A DNA stretch of 64,000 nucleotides from Sinorhizobium terangae. GTDB taxonomy: Bacteria; Pseudomonadota; Alphaproteobacteria; Rhizobiales; Rhizobiaceae. Made by a program: the position numbers and the translations under genes. Location: the NCBI RefSeq assembly GCF_029714365.1, contig NZ_CP121659.1, positions 1,736,001 to 1,800,000 on the forward strand, read 5' to 3'. The notes under the pieces were generated by a model. It saw only the letters and a list, made by a program, of their open reading frames with translations, was not told where the DNA came from and made no database searches. Position 1 is the first letter of the stretch. Each line of letters starts with the position of its first letter. Of the stretch, positions 17,431 to 26,540 are shown piece by piece.

Positions 17431-19050
17431 CTATTCCGCAGGCTGCGGTACCGGCGTCGCACCGAGGATCGGGGCTTCGTCCCGCACGCGTCCGAGGATC
17501 GTCATTGTTACGTTGAAGGCCATGAGCAGCGCTCCCGTGAGGAACAGGCCGCCGCCGACGGCACGCAGCACGTAGTACGGGAACATGGCCGCGACCGATT
17601 CCGCGAAGGAATAGACGAGGAAGCCCTGGTCGTCGTATTCGCGCCACATCAAGCCCTGCTGGATGCCGGCGACCCACATGACGGCGGCGTAGACGACGAT
17701 GCCGAGGGTGGCGAGCCAGAAGTGCCAGTTGACCATGCGCACGCTATAGAGCCGCTCGCGGTTCCAGAGCTTCGGAACGAGATAATAGATCGCGCCGAAG
17801 GTGATGAGCCCGTTCCAGCCGAGCGCGCCGGAATGGACGTGGCCGATGGTCCAGTCGGTGTAGTGGCTGAGCGAGTTGACCGTCTTGATCGACATCATCG
17901 GCCCCTCGAAGGTCGCCATGCCGTAGAAAGCGACGGCCATGATCAGCATGCGCACGATGGGGTCGGTGCGGACCTTGTCCCATGCGCCGGAAAGCGTCAT
18001 CAGGCCGTTGATCATGCCGCCCCAGGAGGGCATCCAGAGCATAACTGAGAAGACCATGCCGAGCGTCTGCGCCCAGTCGGGCAGCGCGGTATAGTGGAGG
18101 TGGTGCGGCCCCGCCCAGATGTACATGAAGATCAGCGCCCAGAAGTGGATGATCGACAGCCGGTAGGAATAGATGGGCCGGTTCACCTGCTTGGGGATGA
18201 AGTAGTACATCATCGCCAGGAAGCCGGCCGTCAGGAAGAAGCCGACGGCGTTGTGCCCGTACCACCATTGCGTCAGCGCATCCTGAACGCCTGAGAAGGC
18301 CGAATAGCTCTTCGAACCGAGGAAGGAAACCGGCACCGCCAGATTGTTGACGATGTGCAGCATGGCGATGGTGACGATGAAGGCGAGATAGAACCAGTTT
18401 GCCACATAGATATGCGGCTCCTTGCGCACGAGGATCGTGCCGAGGAAGGCGATGAGATAGGCAACCCAGACGATCGTGAGCAAGAGATCGACATACCATT
18501 CAGGCTCGGCGTATTCGCGGCTCTGGGTGATGCCGAGCAGGTAGCCGGTCGCCGCCATCACGATGAAAAGCTGATAGCCCCAGAATACGAACCAGCCGAG
18601 ATTGCCGCCGAAGAGGCGCGCACGGCTGGTGCGCTGGACGACATAGAAGGACGTCGCGATCAACGCGTTGCCGCCGAAGGCGAAGATGACGGCCGAGGTG
18701 TGGAGCGGCCGCATGCGTCCGAAATTGAACCACGGCTCGATATTGAGGTCCGGGAAGGCGAGCTGCAGCGCCACGATGACGCCGACCAGGAAGCCGACGA
18801 CGCCCCAGAAAACCGTGGCGACAACACCGTATTTCACGACCTCGTCGAAATATTCCGACTGCGGGGGCGCCGCTCCTGCGATAGCCGGGCGGAAGTCGAT
18901 CCGCCGTAGGAGCACGATCGTGCCGCCGAGCAACGCGAAGAACAGCACCCACATATGTGCGCCAAACAGGCGGTCCTGAGCGAAGCCGGCCCCAACCAGC
19001 GCCAGGAAGGCGCCGACCCCGAGCACGATCATCTCGAATGTATATTTCAT
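17431..19050 (-). CDS. fixN: cbb3-type cytochrome c oxidase catalytic subunit FixN/CcoN
   Basis: 539-residue, ~12-span haem-copper oxidase subunit I that reduces oxygen at high affinity in the inner membrane. Conserved residues are visible: [14 protein letters not shown] (haem b His), [13 protein letters not shown] (CuB His with the cross-linked Tyr region), [13 protein letters not shown] (two further CuB His) and [12 protein letters not shown] (haem b and b3 His). ATG at 19050 was chosen over a frame open to 19104 because it matches the family start ([18 protein letters not shown]). A perfect FNR/FixK-type box lies 101 bases upstream. First gene of fixNOQP; expression in low oxygen is expected. 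Confidence 0.98.
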   Translation of the reverse strand: MKYTFEMIVLGVGAFLALVGAGFAQDRLFGAHMWVLFFALLGGTIVLLRRIDFRPAIAGAAPPQSEYFDEVVKYGVVATVFWGVVGFLVGVIVALQLAFPDLNIEPWFNFGRMRPLHTSAVIFAFGGNALIATSFYVVQRTSRARLFGGNLGWFVFWGYQLFIVMAATGYLLGITQSREYAEPEWYVDLLLTIVWVAYLIAFLGTILVRKEPHIYVANWFYLAFIVTIAMLHIVNNLAVPVSFLGSKSYSAFSGVQDALTQWWYGHNAVGFFLTAGFLAMMYYFIPKQVNRPIYSYRLSIIHFWALIFMYIWAGPHHLHYTALPDWAQTLGMVFSVMLWMPSWGGMINGLMTLSGAWDKVRTDPIVRMLIMAVAFYGMATFEGPMMSIKTVNSLSHYTDWTIGHVHSGALGWNGLITFGAIYYLVPKLWNRERLYSVRMVNWHFWLATLGIVVYAAVMWVAGIQQGLMWREYDDQGFLVYSFAESVAAMFPYYVLRAVGGGLFLTGALLMAFNVTMTILGRVRDEAPILGATPVPQPAE

Positions 19051-19150
19051 GGTTGGGTCCCCAACTTTCTCAACTCGTTGACGACGGCGCACTGAACGAC
19101 GCATGCCGCCGCAACCTGCCCTGATCTGTCAGAATCGCTCATCGTCAACC

Positions 19151-19164
19151 TTGATCCAGATCAA
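19151..19164. promoter_or_regulatory. FNR/FixK-type anaerobox between fixN and hemerythrin-like gene
   Basis: TTGATCCAGATCAA is a perfect TTGAT-N4-ATCAA dyad. It is 101 bases before the fixN start and 48 bases before the GTG of the divergent hemerythrin-like gene, so it could serve one or both. Confidence 0.88.
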
Positions 19165-19212
19165 GGCTGGCCCTGGCGCTCTGACGCATTCTGTAGCCAT
19201 GGAGGGCTGCAC

Positions 19213-19758
19213 GTGAGGCGATGGTGGGAAGGGTCGGAGCGCATGAGAGTAAAGATCAACGGCCGAACGCTATCGAACGGAGCGCGGCCTACTGCATCAC
19301 GTGAGCCGCCGGTCGAACCGCTGGCCTGGCTGGCCGGCGCTCATCATGACCAGTTGGCGCTCTGCGACAGTCTGGAAGCGATTGCAGACAGCCTCCCGGG
19401 AGAGATCAACCGCGAGACCTGTGCCTACGCGGCAAAGGTGATCGGACCGATGATGCGCGATCTCCATGCCGGCGAGGAACAGCGGGTTTTTGCCTGGATC
19501 GAGCACCGCTTTGCAGACGACGCTTCCGTGCATGCCCTGCTGGAGCGCCTGAAATACGAGCACTGCGAAGACGAGTGTTTCGCCGAGGAACTGACCGAAA
19601 TGCTCGATCGCCTGGGCGCAGCCGACAGGACCGTCAATGCCGAGACCGCCGGCTACATGTTGCGCGGCTTCTTCACCAGCGTGCGACGGCACATCAGCTT
19701 CGAGAAGGAGTGCTTGCGGGGGATCCTCGTCCAACACCTCGGTGGCAAGCCGGCCTAA
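19213..19758 (+). CDS. Hemerythrin (HHE) domain protein
   Basis: 181 residues, all-helical, cytoplasmic. The run of metal ligands fits a hemerythrin-like four-helix bundle: LAGAHHDQLALCDSLE, LHAGEEQRVFAWIEHRF, LERLKYEHCEDECFAEEL and SVRRHISFEKECL, each giving His with a nearby Glu. Such proteins bind a di-iron centre and sense or handle oxygen, NO or iron. GTG at 19213 is preceded by GGAGGG; ATG at 19243 is an alternative. Divergence from fixN across one anaerobox suggests low-oxygen control and a role in oxygen or NO handling, which is inferred. Confidence 0.85.
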   Translation: MRRWWEGSERMRVKINGRTLSNGARPTASREPPVEPLAWLAGAHHDQLALCDSLEAIADSLPGEINRETCAYAAKVIGPMMRDLHAGEEQRVFAWIEHRFADDASVHALLERLKYEHCEDECFAEELTEMLDRLGAADRTVNAETAGYMLRGFFTSVRRHISFEKECLRGILVQHLGGKPA

Positions 19759-19772
19759 TCCCACTGAAGAGA

Positions 19773-19857
19773 CGCTACTGCATGTCTCCTTAAATCCTAT
19801 CCGATTCAAGGATAAAACATGCAGCACTTCAGAGTGCTACAGCGTCCTTTGCGCGTC
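19773..19857. repeat. Rhizobial intergenic palindromic repeat, copy 1
   Basis: An imperfect hairpin (GCATGT...AAACATGC with inner AAATC/GATT arms) followed by AGCACTTCAGAGTGCT and ACAGCGTCCTTTGCGCGTC. In reverse orientation the same order recurs at 47146-47246 and, more diverged, at 51093-51199. Several intergenic mosaic repeat families of this sort are known in Sinorhizobium. Confidence 0.7.
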
Positions 19858-19912
19858 GTGCAGTAAAGCGGGAAACGCGGAGGCAACGAGTGCGCCTCAC
19901 CTACTCCAGCCG

Positions 19913-20749
19913 TCAGGCCGCAATCGCCCTGCGCCGATCCGCATGTTCCTGAATGACCAGGATCGCGCCGATCAGCTTGCCGTTGCACGAGAGGCACGGC
20001 GTCATGCGGCAGCGAACGACCACCGTGCGTGCATCGACGGTCTTGGCAAAAGTGTACTCGACGACTTCGCCGCCGAAGCAACGGTCGAGATAGGCCTTCA
20101 CACGCTGCTCGAAGCGTTGGAGGCCGATGAACTCCACGATGTGCCGGCCGATGAGATCCATCGGCCTGCTTTCCAGATGACTCGCATTCGCCGGGTTGGT
20201 GTAGAGGTAGCGGTAATCCGGAGTGATCACGGCGATCCGGTCGGTAAGACAGTCGAGAATCGCCTCGTTGAGCAGCCCTTCGTCGGCAAGCCCCTTGCTG
20301 GGCAATCTCGCCGGGCGCTCGAGGTCGAGACCGGTGAGATCCGCCAATCCGGTCGCCGCGAAATAACGATCGATCAGCGATTGAAGCAACTTCGAATGGC
20401 GCAGCACGCAGGCCATGTCTGCCGCCTCGGCACGCAGTATATCGATCAGGAAGTGGAACTGCAGACGCGCGTCCTCGACGCTCACGGCCTTCTGGTCGTA
20501 AACTGCCTTCAGAATAGGATCGAGCTCACGATCCAGAATCCCAATCAAATGTTCGTCCGCCATTTTCACGGCATGCTGCAACTGCGAATACTTGAACCAG
20601 AACAGCTCAATCAGCGCCTTCAATTCGAATCCCCATTCCCCCACGGCAAAGCCGTGTCGATGCACTTCAAGACAGACGGTGTTGCAGACAAATTCGGATT
20701 TTGATGATTGCCCCTCAATGCCACGCATAACTGCGTTTGCGCTTGTCAT
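19913..20749 (-). CDS. PAS-domain protein without visible output domain
   Basis: 278 residues if started at ATG 20749; a TTG at 20773 or ATG at 20728 are other options and none has a strong ribosome binding site. The N-terminal ~160 residues are helical, with Cys in SEFVCNTVCLEV and the segment FGFELKALIEL-like WGFELKALIELFWFKY. The last ~110 residues form a PAS fold (AILDCLTDRIAVITPDYRYLYTNPANASH, then HIVEFIGLQRF, then VEYTFAKTVDARTVVVRCRM). No kinase, GGDEF or DNA-binding domain follows. It lies 217 bases downstream of lpxXL on the same strand. A sensor role is inferred; ligand and partner are unknown. Confidence 0.7.
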   Translation of the reverse strand: MTSANAVMRGIEGQSSKSEFVCNTVCLEVHRHGFAVGEWGFELKALIELFWFKYSQLQHAVKMADEHLIGILDRELDPILKAVYDQKAVSVEDARLQFHFLIDILRAEAADMACVLRHSKLLQSLIDRYFAATGLADLTGLDLERPARLPSKGLADEGLLNEAILDCLTDRIAVITPDYRYLYTNPANASHLESRPMDLIGRHIVEFIGLQRFEQRVKAYLDRCFGGEVVEYTFAKTVDARTVVVRCRMTPCLSCNGKLIGAILVIQEHADRRRAIAA

Positions 20750-20966
20750 CCAAAGCGCTTGCAGTTGCCCCAAACCACAACGATGAGTTTACACCCATTG
20801 CGGCATCGTTCAACAGGAGAAAGTCGAAGCCTAAGCCCGCGCCCCCCGCGACACCTATATGCGCCTCATCAAGAAATGCGGCCTCTTCGGCCTGACGCAC
20901 ACAGTCGTGAGCAATGCCGCCGGGGTGCGAAGCAAGGCGACGCTTTGGATAGACAGCGGAACGCCT

Positions 20967-21896
20967 TTACAGACTGCGCTTGATGTTCCAGCGGTCGTGA
21001 TACCAGAGCCATTGACCCGGATATTCACGAACCCAGCTCTCGACCTTGTCGTTCAGCATCTGCGCGGTCGCATTGACGTCGACGCTGCCATCCGCCCGGC
21101 GCGGGATCGCAATCGCCGGTTCGAGCTCCAGCCGGAACCGCCCACCGGGCAGACGGATGCAACGGGCGGGATAGACCTCGCAATTGAACTGACGCACGAG
21201 CTTGGCAAGCAGCGGATTGGTCTGCACGTCCCGGCCGAAGAACTTCGTCTTCAACCCCTTGCGGAATTTCTGGTCGACCAGAACGCCGACACCACCACCG
21301 CGCTCGAGCTGACGGGCGAGCGCGAAGGAGGAACCGGCATGCGAGGGCACAAGATTGCCCATCCGCGCCTTGCGGAACTCGAAGACCTTGTCGGCCATGT
21401 ACGGGTTGTTCGGCGGGCGGAAGAGGACGGTAACCTCCAGTCCGAAGGCCGAGCCCGCAACGGGCAGCATCTCGAAATTGCCGCTATGGGCGGTAAAGAC
21501 AATGAACGGCCGCGGATTGTCGCGCAGGTCAAGGAACAGCGGGATGCCGGAGACCTCCACCCTGCCCGGCTCCGACTTGTATGGATCGAAATCGAAAAGC
21601 TGGTCGAGGAAGACGTATTCCGCCGCCATTCGCCCCATGTTGCCCCAACTTTCGAGCGCAATCTCCTGAAGCTCCGCCTCGCTCTTTTCCGGAAAGGCGT
21701 TGCGCAGATTGGTGAGCGTCAGCTTGTAACGCCCGGTCTTCGGGCCGATCCAGCGGGCGACGCGGTCCATGAAGTTAATCGCCGTGTCAGCCGGGAAGAG
21801 CTTCAGAACGGTCAGCAGCAGGAACACGAATTGCGCAATCAGCCATTGCCGAAAATGGTTGGCGGCCAGCACCAGCCGCGTGATCAGCATGCGCAC
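20967..21896 (-). CDS. lpxXL: Lipid A very-long-chain acyltransferase (LpxXL, LpxL/HtrB family)
   Basis: 309-residue inner-membrane acyltransferase. The N-terminal span (LIAQFVFLLLTVLKLFPADTAI) precedes the catalytic HX4E motif TAHSGNFEML near residue 138. GVGVLVDQKF and PARCIRLPGGRFRLELEPAI are LpxL-family landmarks. In rhizobia, LpxXL moves the C26-C28 hydroxyacyl chain from AcpXL to lipid A. Its position at the end of acpXL-fabZ-fabF2-fabF1-adh, 5 bases after adh, supports that assignment over ordinary LpxL. Confidence 0.93.
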   Translation of the reverse strand: MRMLITRLVLAANHFRQWLIAQFVFLLLTVLKLFPADTAINFMDRVARWIGPKTGRYKLTLTNLRNAFPEKSEAELQEIALESWGNMGRMAAEYVFLDQLFDFDPYKSEPGRVEVSGIPLFLDLRDNPRPFIVFTAHSGNFEMLPVAGSAFGLEVTVLFRPPNNPYMADKVFEFRKARMGNLVPSHAGSSFALARQLERGGGVGVLVDQKFRKGLKTKFFGRDVQTNPLLAKLVRQFNCEVYPARCIRLPGGRFRLELEPAIAIPRRADGSVDVNATAQMLNDKVESWVREYPGQWLWYHDRWNIKRSL

Positions 21897-21901
21897 GATG
21901 T

Positions 21902-22930
21902 TCAGTCCATCCGAAGGATGATCTTGCCGAAGACCTGACGCGATTCCATGCGCTCAAGCGCGCGATCGATATCGTTGAAGCCAACTTCCGTATCGATCAC
22001 CGGGTGCACAAGGCCGCGGCCCATCTTCTGCATGGCGTTCGCCATATTTTCCTTTCGGCAGCCGAAGGAGCCGAGCAGCTTCAACTGCTGCTGAAAGAGC
22101 ATCATCAGGTTCATATCGGTCGAAACGCCGGAGGTAGAGCCGCAGGTGACGAGACGCCCGCCCCGCTTCATCGACAACATGGAGCCCGCCCAGGTGTCCT
22201 TGCCGACATGTTCGAAGACGACGTCCACGCCCTTCTTTTTGGTAAGCTTACGCACCACGCCCTCGAAGCGGTCGGTGCGGTAGTTGATGACATGATCCGC
22301 GCCGAGCGCCTTTGCCCTCTCGATCTTGTCGTCCGAACCGACCGTCGTGATCACGGTGCAGCCGATCTTCTTGGCAAGCTGGATCGCCGCCGTGCCGATG
22401 CCGGAACCGCCTGCATGGACGAGGATCGTTTCGCCGGGTTCGAGTTTGGCGTTGTCGAAGAGCATGTGCTCGACCGTGCCGAAGGTGACGGGCGCCAGCG
22501 CAGCACCGACGGCATCGACGCCCGGAGGCGCCGGAACGAGCAGGCGCGCCGGGAGGTTTACCAGTTCCTGCGCGAAACCGTCGAGGTGGAAGCCGTGCAC
22601 GCCGCCTACATGTTCGCAGAGATTGTCGCGACCCTCGCGGCAGGGGCGGCAGAGGCCGCAGGTGCGCGCGCCGTAGATCGAGACGAGCTGGCCGGGCAGC
22701 ACATTGGCGACGCCCGGACCGATGCTCTCGACCACGCCGGACGCTTCCGCGCCGATCACCAACGGCATCTTGCGCTTGGCGAAGGCCATGCCGCGCCAGC
22801 CCCAGACGTCGATATGGTTGAGCGCGACCGCCTTGACGCGCAGGGTGACTTCACCGGGACCCGGCGTTTCCGGTTCCGGAAGGTCGGTGATTTCAAGCTT
22901 GCGGTCATCGAGCAGTTGCAGGGCGCGCAT
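21902..22930 (-). CDS. Zinc-containing alcohol dehydrogenase-family protein of the VLCFA cluster
   Basis: 342-residue medium-chain dehydrogenase/reductase. The N-terminal GroES-like domain includes GAEASGVVESIGPGV, and CGLCRPCREGRDNLC gives the four-cysteine structural zinc lobe. The Rossmann domain starts ILVHAGGSGIGTAAIQLAKKIG. AAAGGAA precedes the ATG. Its place between fabF1 and lpxXL, conserved in rhizobial lipid A clusters, suggests that it works in formation of the 27-hydroxyoctacosanoyl chain, perhaps as an enoyl-type or keto/hydroxy reductase; that step is not established by the sequence. Confidence 0.85.
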   Translation of the reverse strand: MRALQLLDDRKLEITDLPEPETPGPGEVTLRVKAVALNHIDVWGWRGMAFAKRKMPLVIGAEASGVVESIGPGVANVLPGQLVSIYGARTCGLCRPCREGRDNLCEHVGGVHGFHLDGFAQELVNLPARLLVPAPPGVDAVGAALAPVTFGTVEHMLFDNAKLEPGETILVHAGGSGIGTAAIQLAKKIGCTVITTVGSDDKIERAKALGADHVINYRTDRFEGVVRKLTKKKGVDVVFEHVGKDTWAGSMLSMKRGGRLVTCGSTSGVSTDMNLMMLFQQQLKLLGSFGCRKENMANAMQKMGRGLVHPVIDTEVGFNDIDRALERMESRQVFGKIILRMD

Positions 22931-23051
22931 GGTGTTTCCTTTGAGTATTACGTCGTCGAAGGGCCGGTCGTGCCGACTCCCACGGCATATACACGTGTCG
23001 TGAACGTGTCGCTATGCTGCGGAAAGCGGCGCTGTACCGCTTGCACCATCC

Positions 23052-24335
23052 TCAAGCCGGCTCGGCGGTCATGACCAAACTGGCGTTCTGGCCGCCGAAG
23101 CCAAAGGAGTTCGACAGCACGGCAGTGACCTGCTGGCTGCGTTTCACGTTCGGCACGACATCGAGAACGATCGCCGGGTCGGGATTCTGGTAGTTGATGG
23201 TCGGCGGCAGTGTGCCGGTCAGCATCGTCTGGAGCGAGAAAACCGCCTCGACCGCGCCGGCGGCCGTCAGCGTATGGCCGATCATCGACTTGTTCGACGA
23301 AACCGGGATCGTCGGCAGGCGCTCGCCGAAGACGGACGACATCGACAGATACTCCATCTTGTCGTTTTCCGGCGTCGAAGTGCCGTGGGCATTGATATAG
23401 CCGATGCCGCTCTCGTCGATGCCGGCGTCCTCGAGTGCGGCGCGGATCGTCGCGATCGCCGGGCCGCCATCCGGAGACGAACGCGTGCGATGGAAGAGGT
23501 CAGCCTTCTCGCCACACCCCTTGAGGATGCCGTAGATGCGAGCGCCGCGGGCAATCGCCGCTTCCAGCGACTCAAGCACCAGCGTCGCGGCACCTTCCGC
23601 AATGACGAAACCGTCGCGGTCCTTGGTGAAGGGCTTCGATGCCTTCTCCGGCGGATCGTTCTGGGTCGAGAGCGCGGAAAGCAGCGAGAAGCGGATCAAT
23701 GCCTCGGCGCTGACCGAGCCGTCGGTTGCGACCGTCAAGGCGCGATCGGTGCGTCCCTGGCGGATCGCCTCGACACCGAGCTGGATCGCGGTCGCACCGG
23801 AAGCGCAAGCCGTCGAAAGCGTCACCGGCAGGCCGCGCGTGCCGAAACGATCGGCAAGCCGCTCCGAGATCGAGCCGAAGAGCACGGCCTCGTGGAATAC
23901 CGGATCCGGCTTCTGCCGCATGGCGGCAAGGAAACGGTTATAGGCGTCACCCGGCCGCTCGGACGGCGGCGAACGGTCGGCAAGCTCGAAGCGTGCGCTC
24001 CATTCCGGCTCTATCGGCGGGGCAGCGAGAAACAGCGGACCATTGAAATCCCCGGAAAGGCCGGCCTGCGCCAAGGCTTCCAGCGTCGTTTCGCGCGCCA
24101 TCGCGTAGGAGCGCTCGACCGCGTTTTCGGCCGGCAGTTCGATGAAATCGACCGTGCCGCTGATGCGGGTCGAAAGCCCCTCGGTCGGAAAGCGGGTGAT
24201 CTTGTGAATACCGGAGACGCCGCCGGAAAGCGCCGCCCAGTTGTCTTCGAGACCCTGGCCGAGCGAGGTGATGACGCCCATGCCGGTAACGGCGACGATC
24301 GGGCGGCCGAGATGATCCGTATATGCCTTGCTCAT
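23052..24335 (-). CDS. fabF1: Beta-ketoacyl-ACP synthase FabF1 of the VLCFA cluster
   Basis: 427-residue thiolase-fold condensing enzyme. The catalytic triad is intact: Cys177 in STACASGATAIQLG, His317 in INAHGTSTPENDKME and His354 in SNKSMIGHTLTAAG. The C-terminal SNSFGFGGQNASLVM is typical of KAS II. It elongates fatty acyl chains on AcpXL to very long chains. ATG at 24335 has AAGGGGGC upstream; the frame to 24374 overlaps fabF2. It starts 13 bases after fabF2, which encodes a KAS-like protein lacking this triad, suggesting that the two form a heterodimer. Confidence 0.93.
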   Translation of the reverse strand: MSKAYTDHLGRPIVAVTGMGVITSLGQGLEDNWAALSGGVSGIHKITRFPTEGLSTRISGTVDFIELPAENAVERSYAMARETTLEALAQAGLSGDFNGPLFLAAPPIEPEWSARFELADRSPPSERPGDAYNRFLAAMRQKPDPVFHEAVLFGSISERLADRFGTRGLPVTLSTACASGATAIQLGVEAIRQGRTDRALTVATDGSVSAEALIRFSLLSALSTQNDPPEKASKPFTKDRDGFVIAEGAATLVLESLEAAIARGARIYGILKGCGEKADLFHRTRSSPDGGPAIATIRAALEDAGIDESGIGYINAHGTSTPENDKMEYLSMSSVFGERLPTIPVSSNKSMIGHTLTAAGAVEAVFSLQTMLTGTLPPTINYQNPDPAIVLDVVPNVKRSQQVTAVLSNSFGFGGQNASLVMTAEPA

Positions 24336-24348
24336 GGTTCGAGCCCCC

Positions 24349-25551
24349 TTATTCCGCAGAAAGCACGGCGACACCTTCGCCGCGGGCGTGGCCGATCGTC
24401 GTGACGACCGCCGTCTTGGCCGGTGCCGTCATCACGGCTTCAGCATCGGCATCGAAGGGCGGTACCTTGGCGGCGTGGCCGAGCGAAAGTGCCGCGAGCG
24501 CCAGGCCCACGGGAAACTGTGCCTCGATGCCATGCCCGACGAGACCGCCATAGGCGCGGACAGGCCGACCAGCGAGTTCAGTTTCAAGAAAAGCCTTCTC
24601 GCGGCGAGCGAGATCGTGGAAGCCGGTGGTTCCCGAAAAGACGACGGTCGACTGCGGCTCGAACGCGGCCGCCGGTGCCGCGAGATCGGCAAGACGTGCC
24701 TCAAGCCGCCCATCCTGGCGGCTGCCGCGATCGCCGCCGACCGCCTCGATCGAGGCATAGATGCGGGCGCCGCGCGCCTCGGCATATTGGCGCGATTCGA
24801 GCACGAGGAAGGCGCCGACCGAACCGAGGATGAGACCGCCGCCGTCCTCCGGCTTACGCGACCAGATCGGATGCCAGTCGCCAACCGCGCAGCCCTGGAT
24901 GGCTTCGATCAGCAGGATGATGTCGATGCGCTCGGCCGAAAACGCACCGCCGACTAGCGTATGGGTCGACTGGCCGGCCTTGATGCGGGCGAAGGCGGTT
25001 TCGAAGGCCGAAATGCCCGCGGCCTCCTCGCCCATGAAGGTGCGCGAAGAGCCCGTAACCTTGTGGACGATGGAAATATTGCCGGCGAGCAGGTTGGAGA
25101 GCTGTGCAAGAAAGAGCGTCGGGCGCAATTCCGTGGTCAGCTTCTCGTTCAGGAGTTGCTCGCGATCGTTGCGCTTCAGACCCTCGTCCACGATCAGCGA
25201 GTCGACGTTGATGTCACGCTCGCCGCCGCCGGCGGCCACAATCATGTCCATGCTGCCGCAGGCTTCGAGATTGTCCTTGAGCCCGGCGTCATCCAGGGCC
25301 AAGCCGGCGGCAAAGACGCCGAGGCGCTGCCAGTTTTCCATCTGCCGCTGGTCGCCACGCTTGGCGATCTGGTGGGACCAGTCGATTTCCGGCAGCGGAT
25401 GGACCGGATAGGGAGCGAAACGTTCGGTTTCGATGCGCACTTTCGGCGGTTCAGCAGCGCTCAACAACGCCACATGCGGCTCGACGCCGACGCCCTGGCT
25501 CGTCACGATGCCGACGCCAGTGATCACCACGTCGTTTGCGGATTTCCTCAT
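24349..25551 (-). CDS. fabF2: KAS-like protein FabF2 of the VLCFA cluster, catalytic cysteine missing
   Basis: 400 residues, clearly thiolase-fold (VVITGVGIVTSQG at the start, HARGEGVAVLSAE at the end). At the nucleophile position, where FabF1 has TACASGATAIQ, it reads GEEAAGISAF, which by eye puts Glu176 in place of Cys. The first catalytic His region reads VFSGTTGFHD instead of NAHGTS; only the second GH (LVGHGIEAQ) remains. This resembles the chain-length-factor partners of type II polyketide synthases, where Cys is replaced by Gln. GGAGAAG precedes ATG 25551, 2 bases after fabZ. It probably pairs with FabF1 and sets chain length (inferred). Confidence 0.9.
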   Translation of the reverse strand: MRKSANDVVITGVGIVTSQGVGVEPHVALLSAAEPPKVRIETERFAPYPVHPLPEIDWSHQIAKRGDQRQMENWQRLGVFAAGLALDDAGLKDNLEACGSMDMIVAAGGGERDINVDSLIVDEGLKRNDREQLLNEKLTTELRPTLFLAQLSNLLAGNISIVHKVTGSSRTFMGEEAAGISAFETAFARIKAGQSTHTLVGGAFSAERIDIILLIEAIQGCAVGDWHPIWSRKPEDGGGLILGSVGAFLVLESRQYAEARGARIYASIEAVGGDRGSRQDGRLEARLADLAAPAAAFEPQSTVVFSGTTGFHDLARREKAFLETELAGRPVRAYGGLVGHGIEAQFPVGLALAALSLGHAAKVPPFDADAEAVMTAPAKTAVVTTIGHARGEGVAVLSAE

Positions 25552-25553
25552 AT

Positions 25554-26030
25554 TCACTTCTCCGAACCGGCCGTCGCGGCCATCAATCCGAGCTCCTCGG
25601 CGCGCTTGCGAACTATATCGCCGAGCGGCACCTGGTCGAACGGCATCGTTCTCAGCTTCAGCTGGGCATCGCATATCTTCTTGCCGCCCGAGGTGATCTT
25701 GGCCTTGGTTACGGCAAAGCCGGATCCTTCATGCTCCAGCAGCGCCTCGATCTCAAGCTCGGTGGAAGGCTCCACGAAGGTGCGCATCTTGGCGCCGTCG
25801 ACCGACATCAGGAAGGGCATCGTTGCAAATTTCGTCGCGGCGAGCACGAGGAAACCCGAGGCCTGCGCCATGGTCTCGATCAGGAGTACGCCCGGAACCA
25901 AGGGATAACCCGGAAAATGCCCCTCGAAGACGGGGCTCTTTTCCGGAACGACGGACCGCGCCGTCAGGCGGCCCACCGCAAGATCCACCGTTTCGACGCG
26001 GTCGATCATCTGGAAGTATTCAAGGAGCAT
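25554..26030 (-). CDS. fabZXL: FabZ-like 3-hydroxyacyl-ACP dehydratase of the VLCFA cluster
   Basis: 158-residue hot-dog-fold dehydratase. The catalytic stretch FEGHFPGYPLVPGVLLIETMAQ contains the FabZ His in GHFPG, and Glu in LLIE aligns with the catalytic acidic residue. It dehydrates 3-hydroxyacyl chains on the acyl carrier during very-long-chain synthesis. It overlaps no gene but ends 2 bases before fabF2 and starts 114 bases after acpXL. Confidence 0.92.
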   Translation of the reverse strand: MLLEYFQMIDRVETVDLAVGRLTARSVVPEKSPVFEGHFPGYPLVPGVLLIETMAQASGFLVLAATKFATMPFLMSVDGAKMRTFVEPSTELEIEALLEHEGSGFAVTKAKITSGGKKICDAQLKLRTMPFDQVPLGDIVRKRAEELGLMAATAGSEK

Positions 26031-26144
26031 GAAGGCTGATCCCCGTTTGGTTTCGGGCTCAAGTAAAAACGCCCATGCCGCCTGTCAAGCGCGGTACGCG
26101 ACAGGCGGCATCGTGAAACGGGTCGAACCGCGTCAGCGGAAGGG

Positions 26145-26423
26145 TCAGGCTTTAGCGGCCCGAAGTTCGTCGATCTTCGCACAAAGATTCTTCAGCACGA
26201 AGTATTCCTCGGTCGACACCTTGCCTTCGTTGACTTCCTGAGTCCACTGCTCGAGCGGGATCTTGATCCCGAATTCCTTGTCGATCGCAAAAACGATGTC
26301 GAGGAAGTCCAGGCTGTCAATGCCGAGATCATCGATCGTGTGGCTTTCCGGCTTGATCGTCTCGCGATCGATCTCGCTGGTTTCCGCAATAATATCGGCG
26401 ACCTTGTCGAATGTTGCTGTCAC
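26145..26423 (-). CDS. acpXL: Acyl carrier protein AcpXL for very-long-chain fatty acids
   Basis: 92-residue specialised acyl carrier. The 4'-phosphopantetheine site is [11 protein letters not shown] with Ser near residue 37. The sequence closely matches the rhizobial AcpXL that carries 27-hydroxyoctacosanoate for lipid A. GTG at 26423 gives the 92-residue length I recall for AcpXL (start [18 protein letters not shown]) and sits seven bases after GAGG; the ATG six bases upstream (26429) is the alternative. It heads acpXL-fabZ-fabF2-fabF1-adh-lpxXL. Only about 40 bases separate it from the hemN terminator, so its promoter must overlap that region. Confidence 0.96.
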   Translation of the reverse strand: MTATFDKVADIIAETSEIDRETIKPESHTIDDLGIDSLDFLDIVFAIDKEFGIKIPLEQWTQEVNEGKVSTEEYFVLKNLCAKIDELRAAKA

Positions 26424-26459
26424 GCGCATACCTCATGAAAATCGAGTCTTGGCGATCCC

Positions 26460-26508
26460 TATAGAAAAATGCACGGCAAAAGCCAATGCCTCTTGGCTTT
26501 TGCCGTGC
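26460..26508 (-). terminator. Rho-independent terminator of hemN
   Basis: A 16-base perfect stem (26471-26486 with 26493-26508, core GGCAAAAGCCAA) and 6-base loop, followed on the minus strand by ATTTTTC. It begins 33 bases after the hemN stop codon. Confidence 0.9.
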
Positions 26509-26540
26509 CGATTGCTTTAGCGATTAAAAATGCGGTGTTG

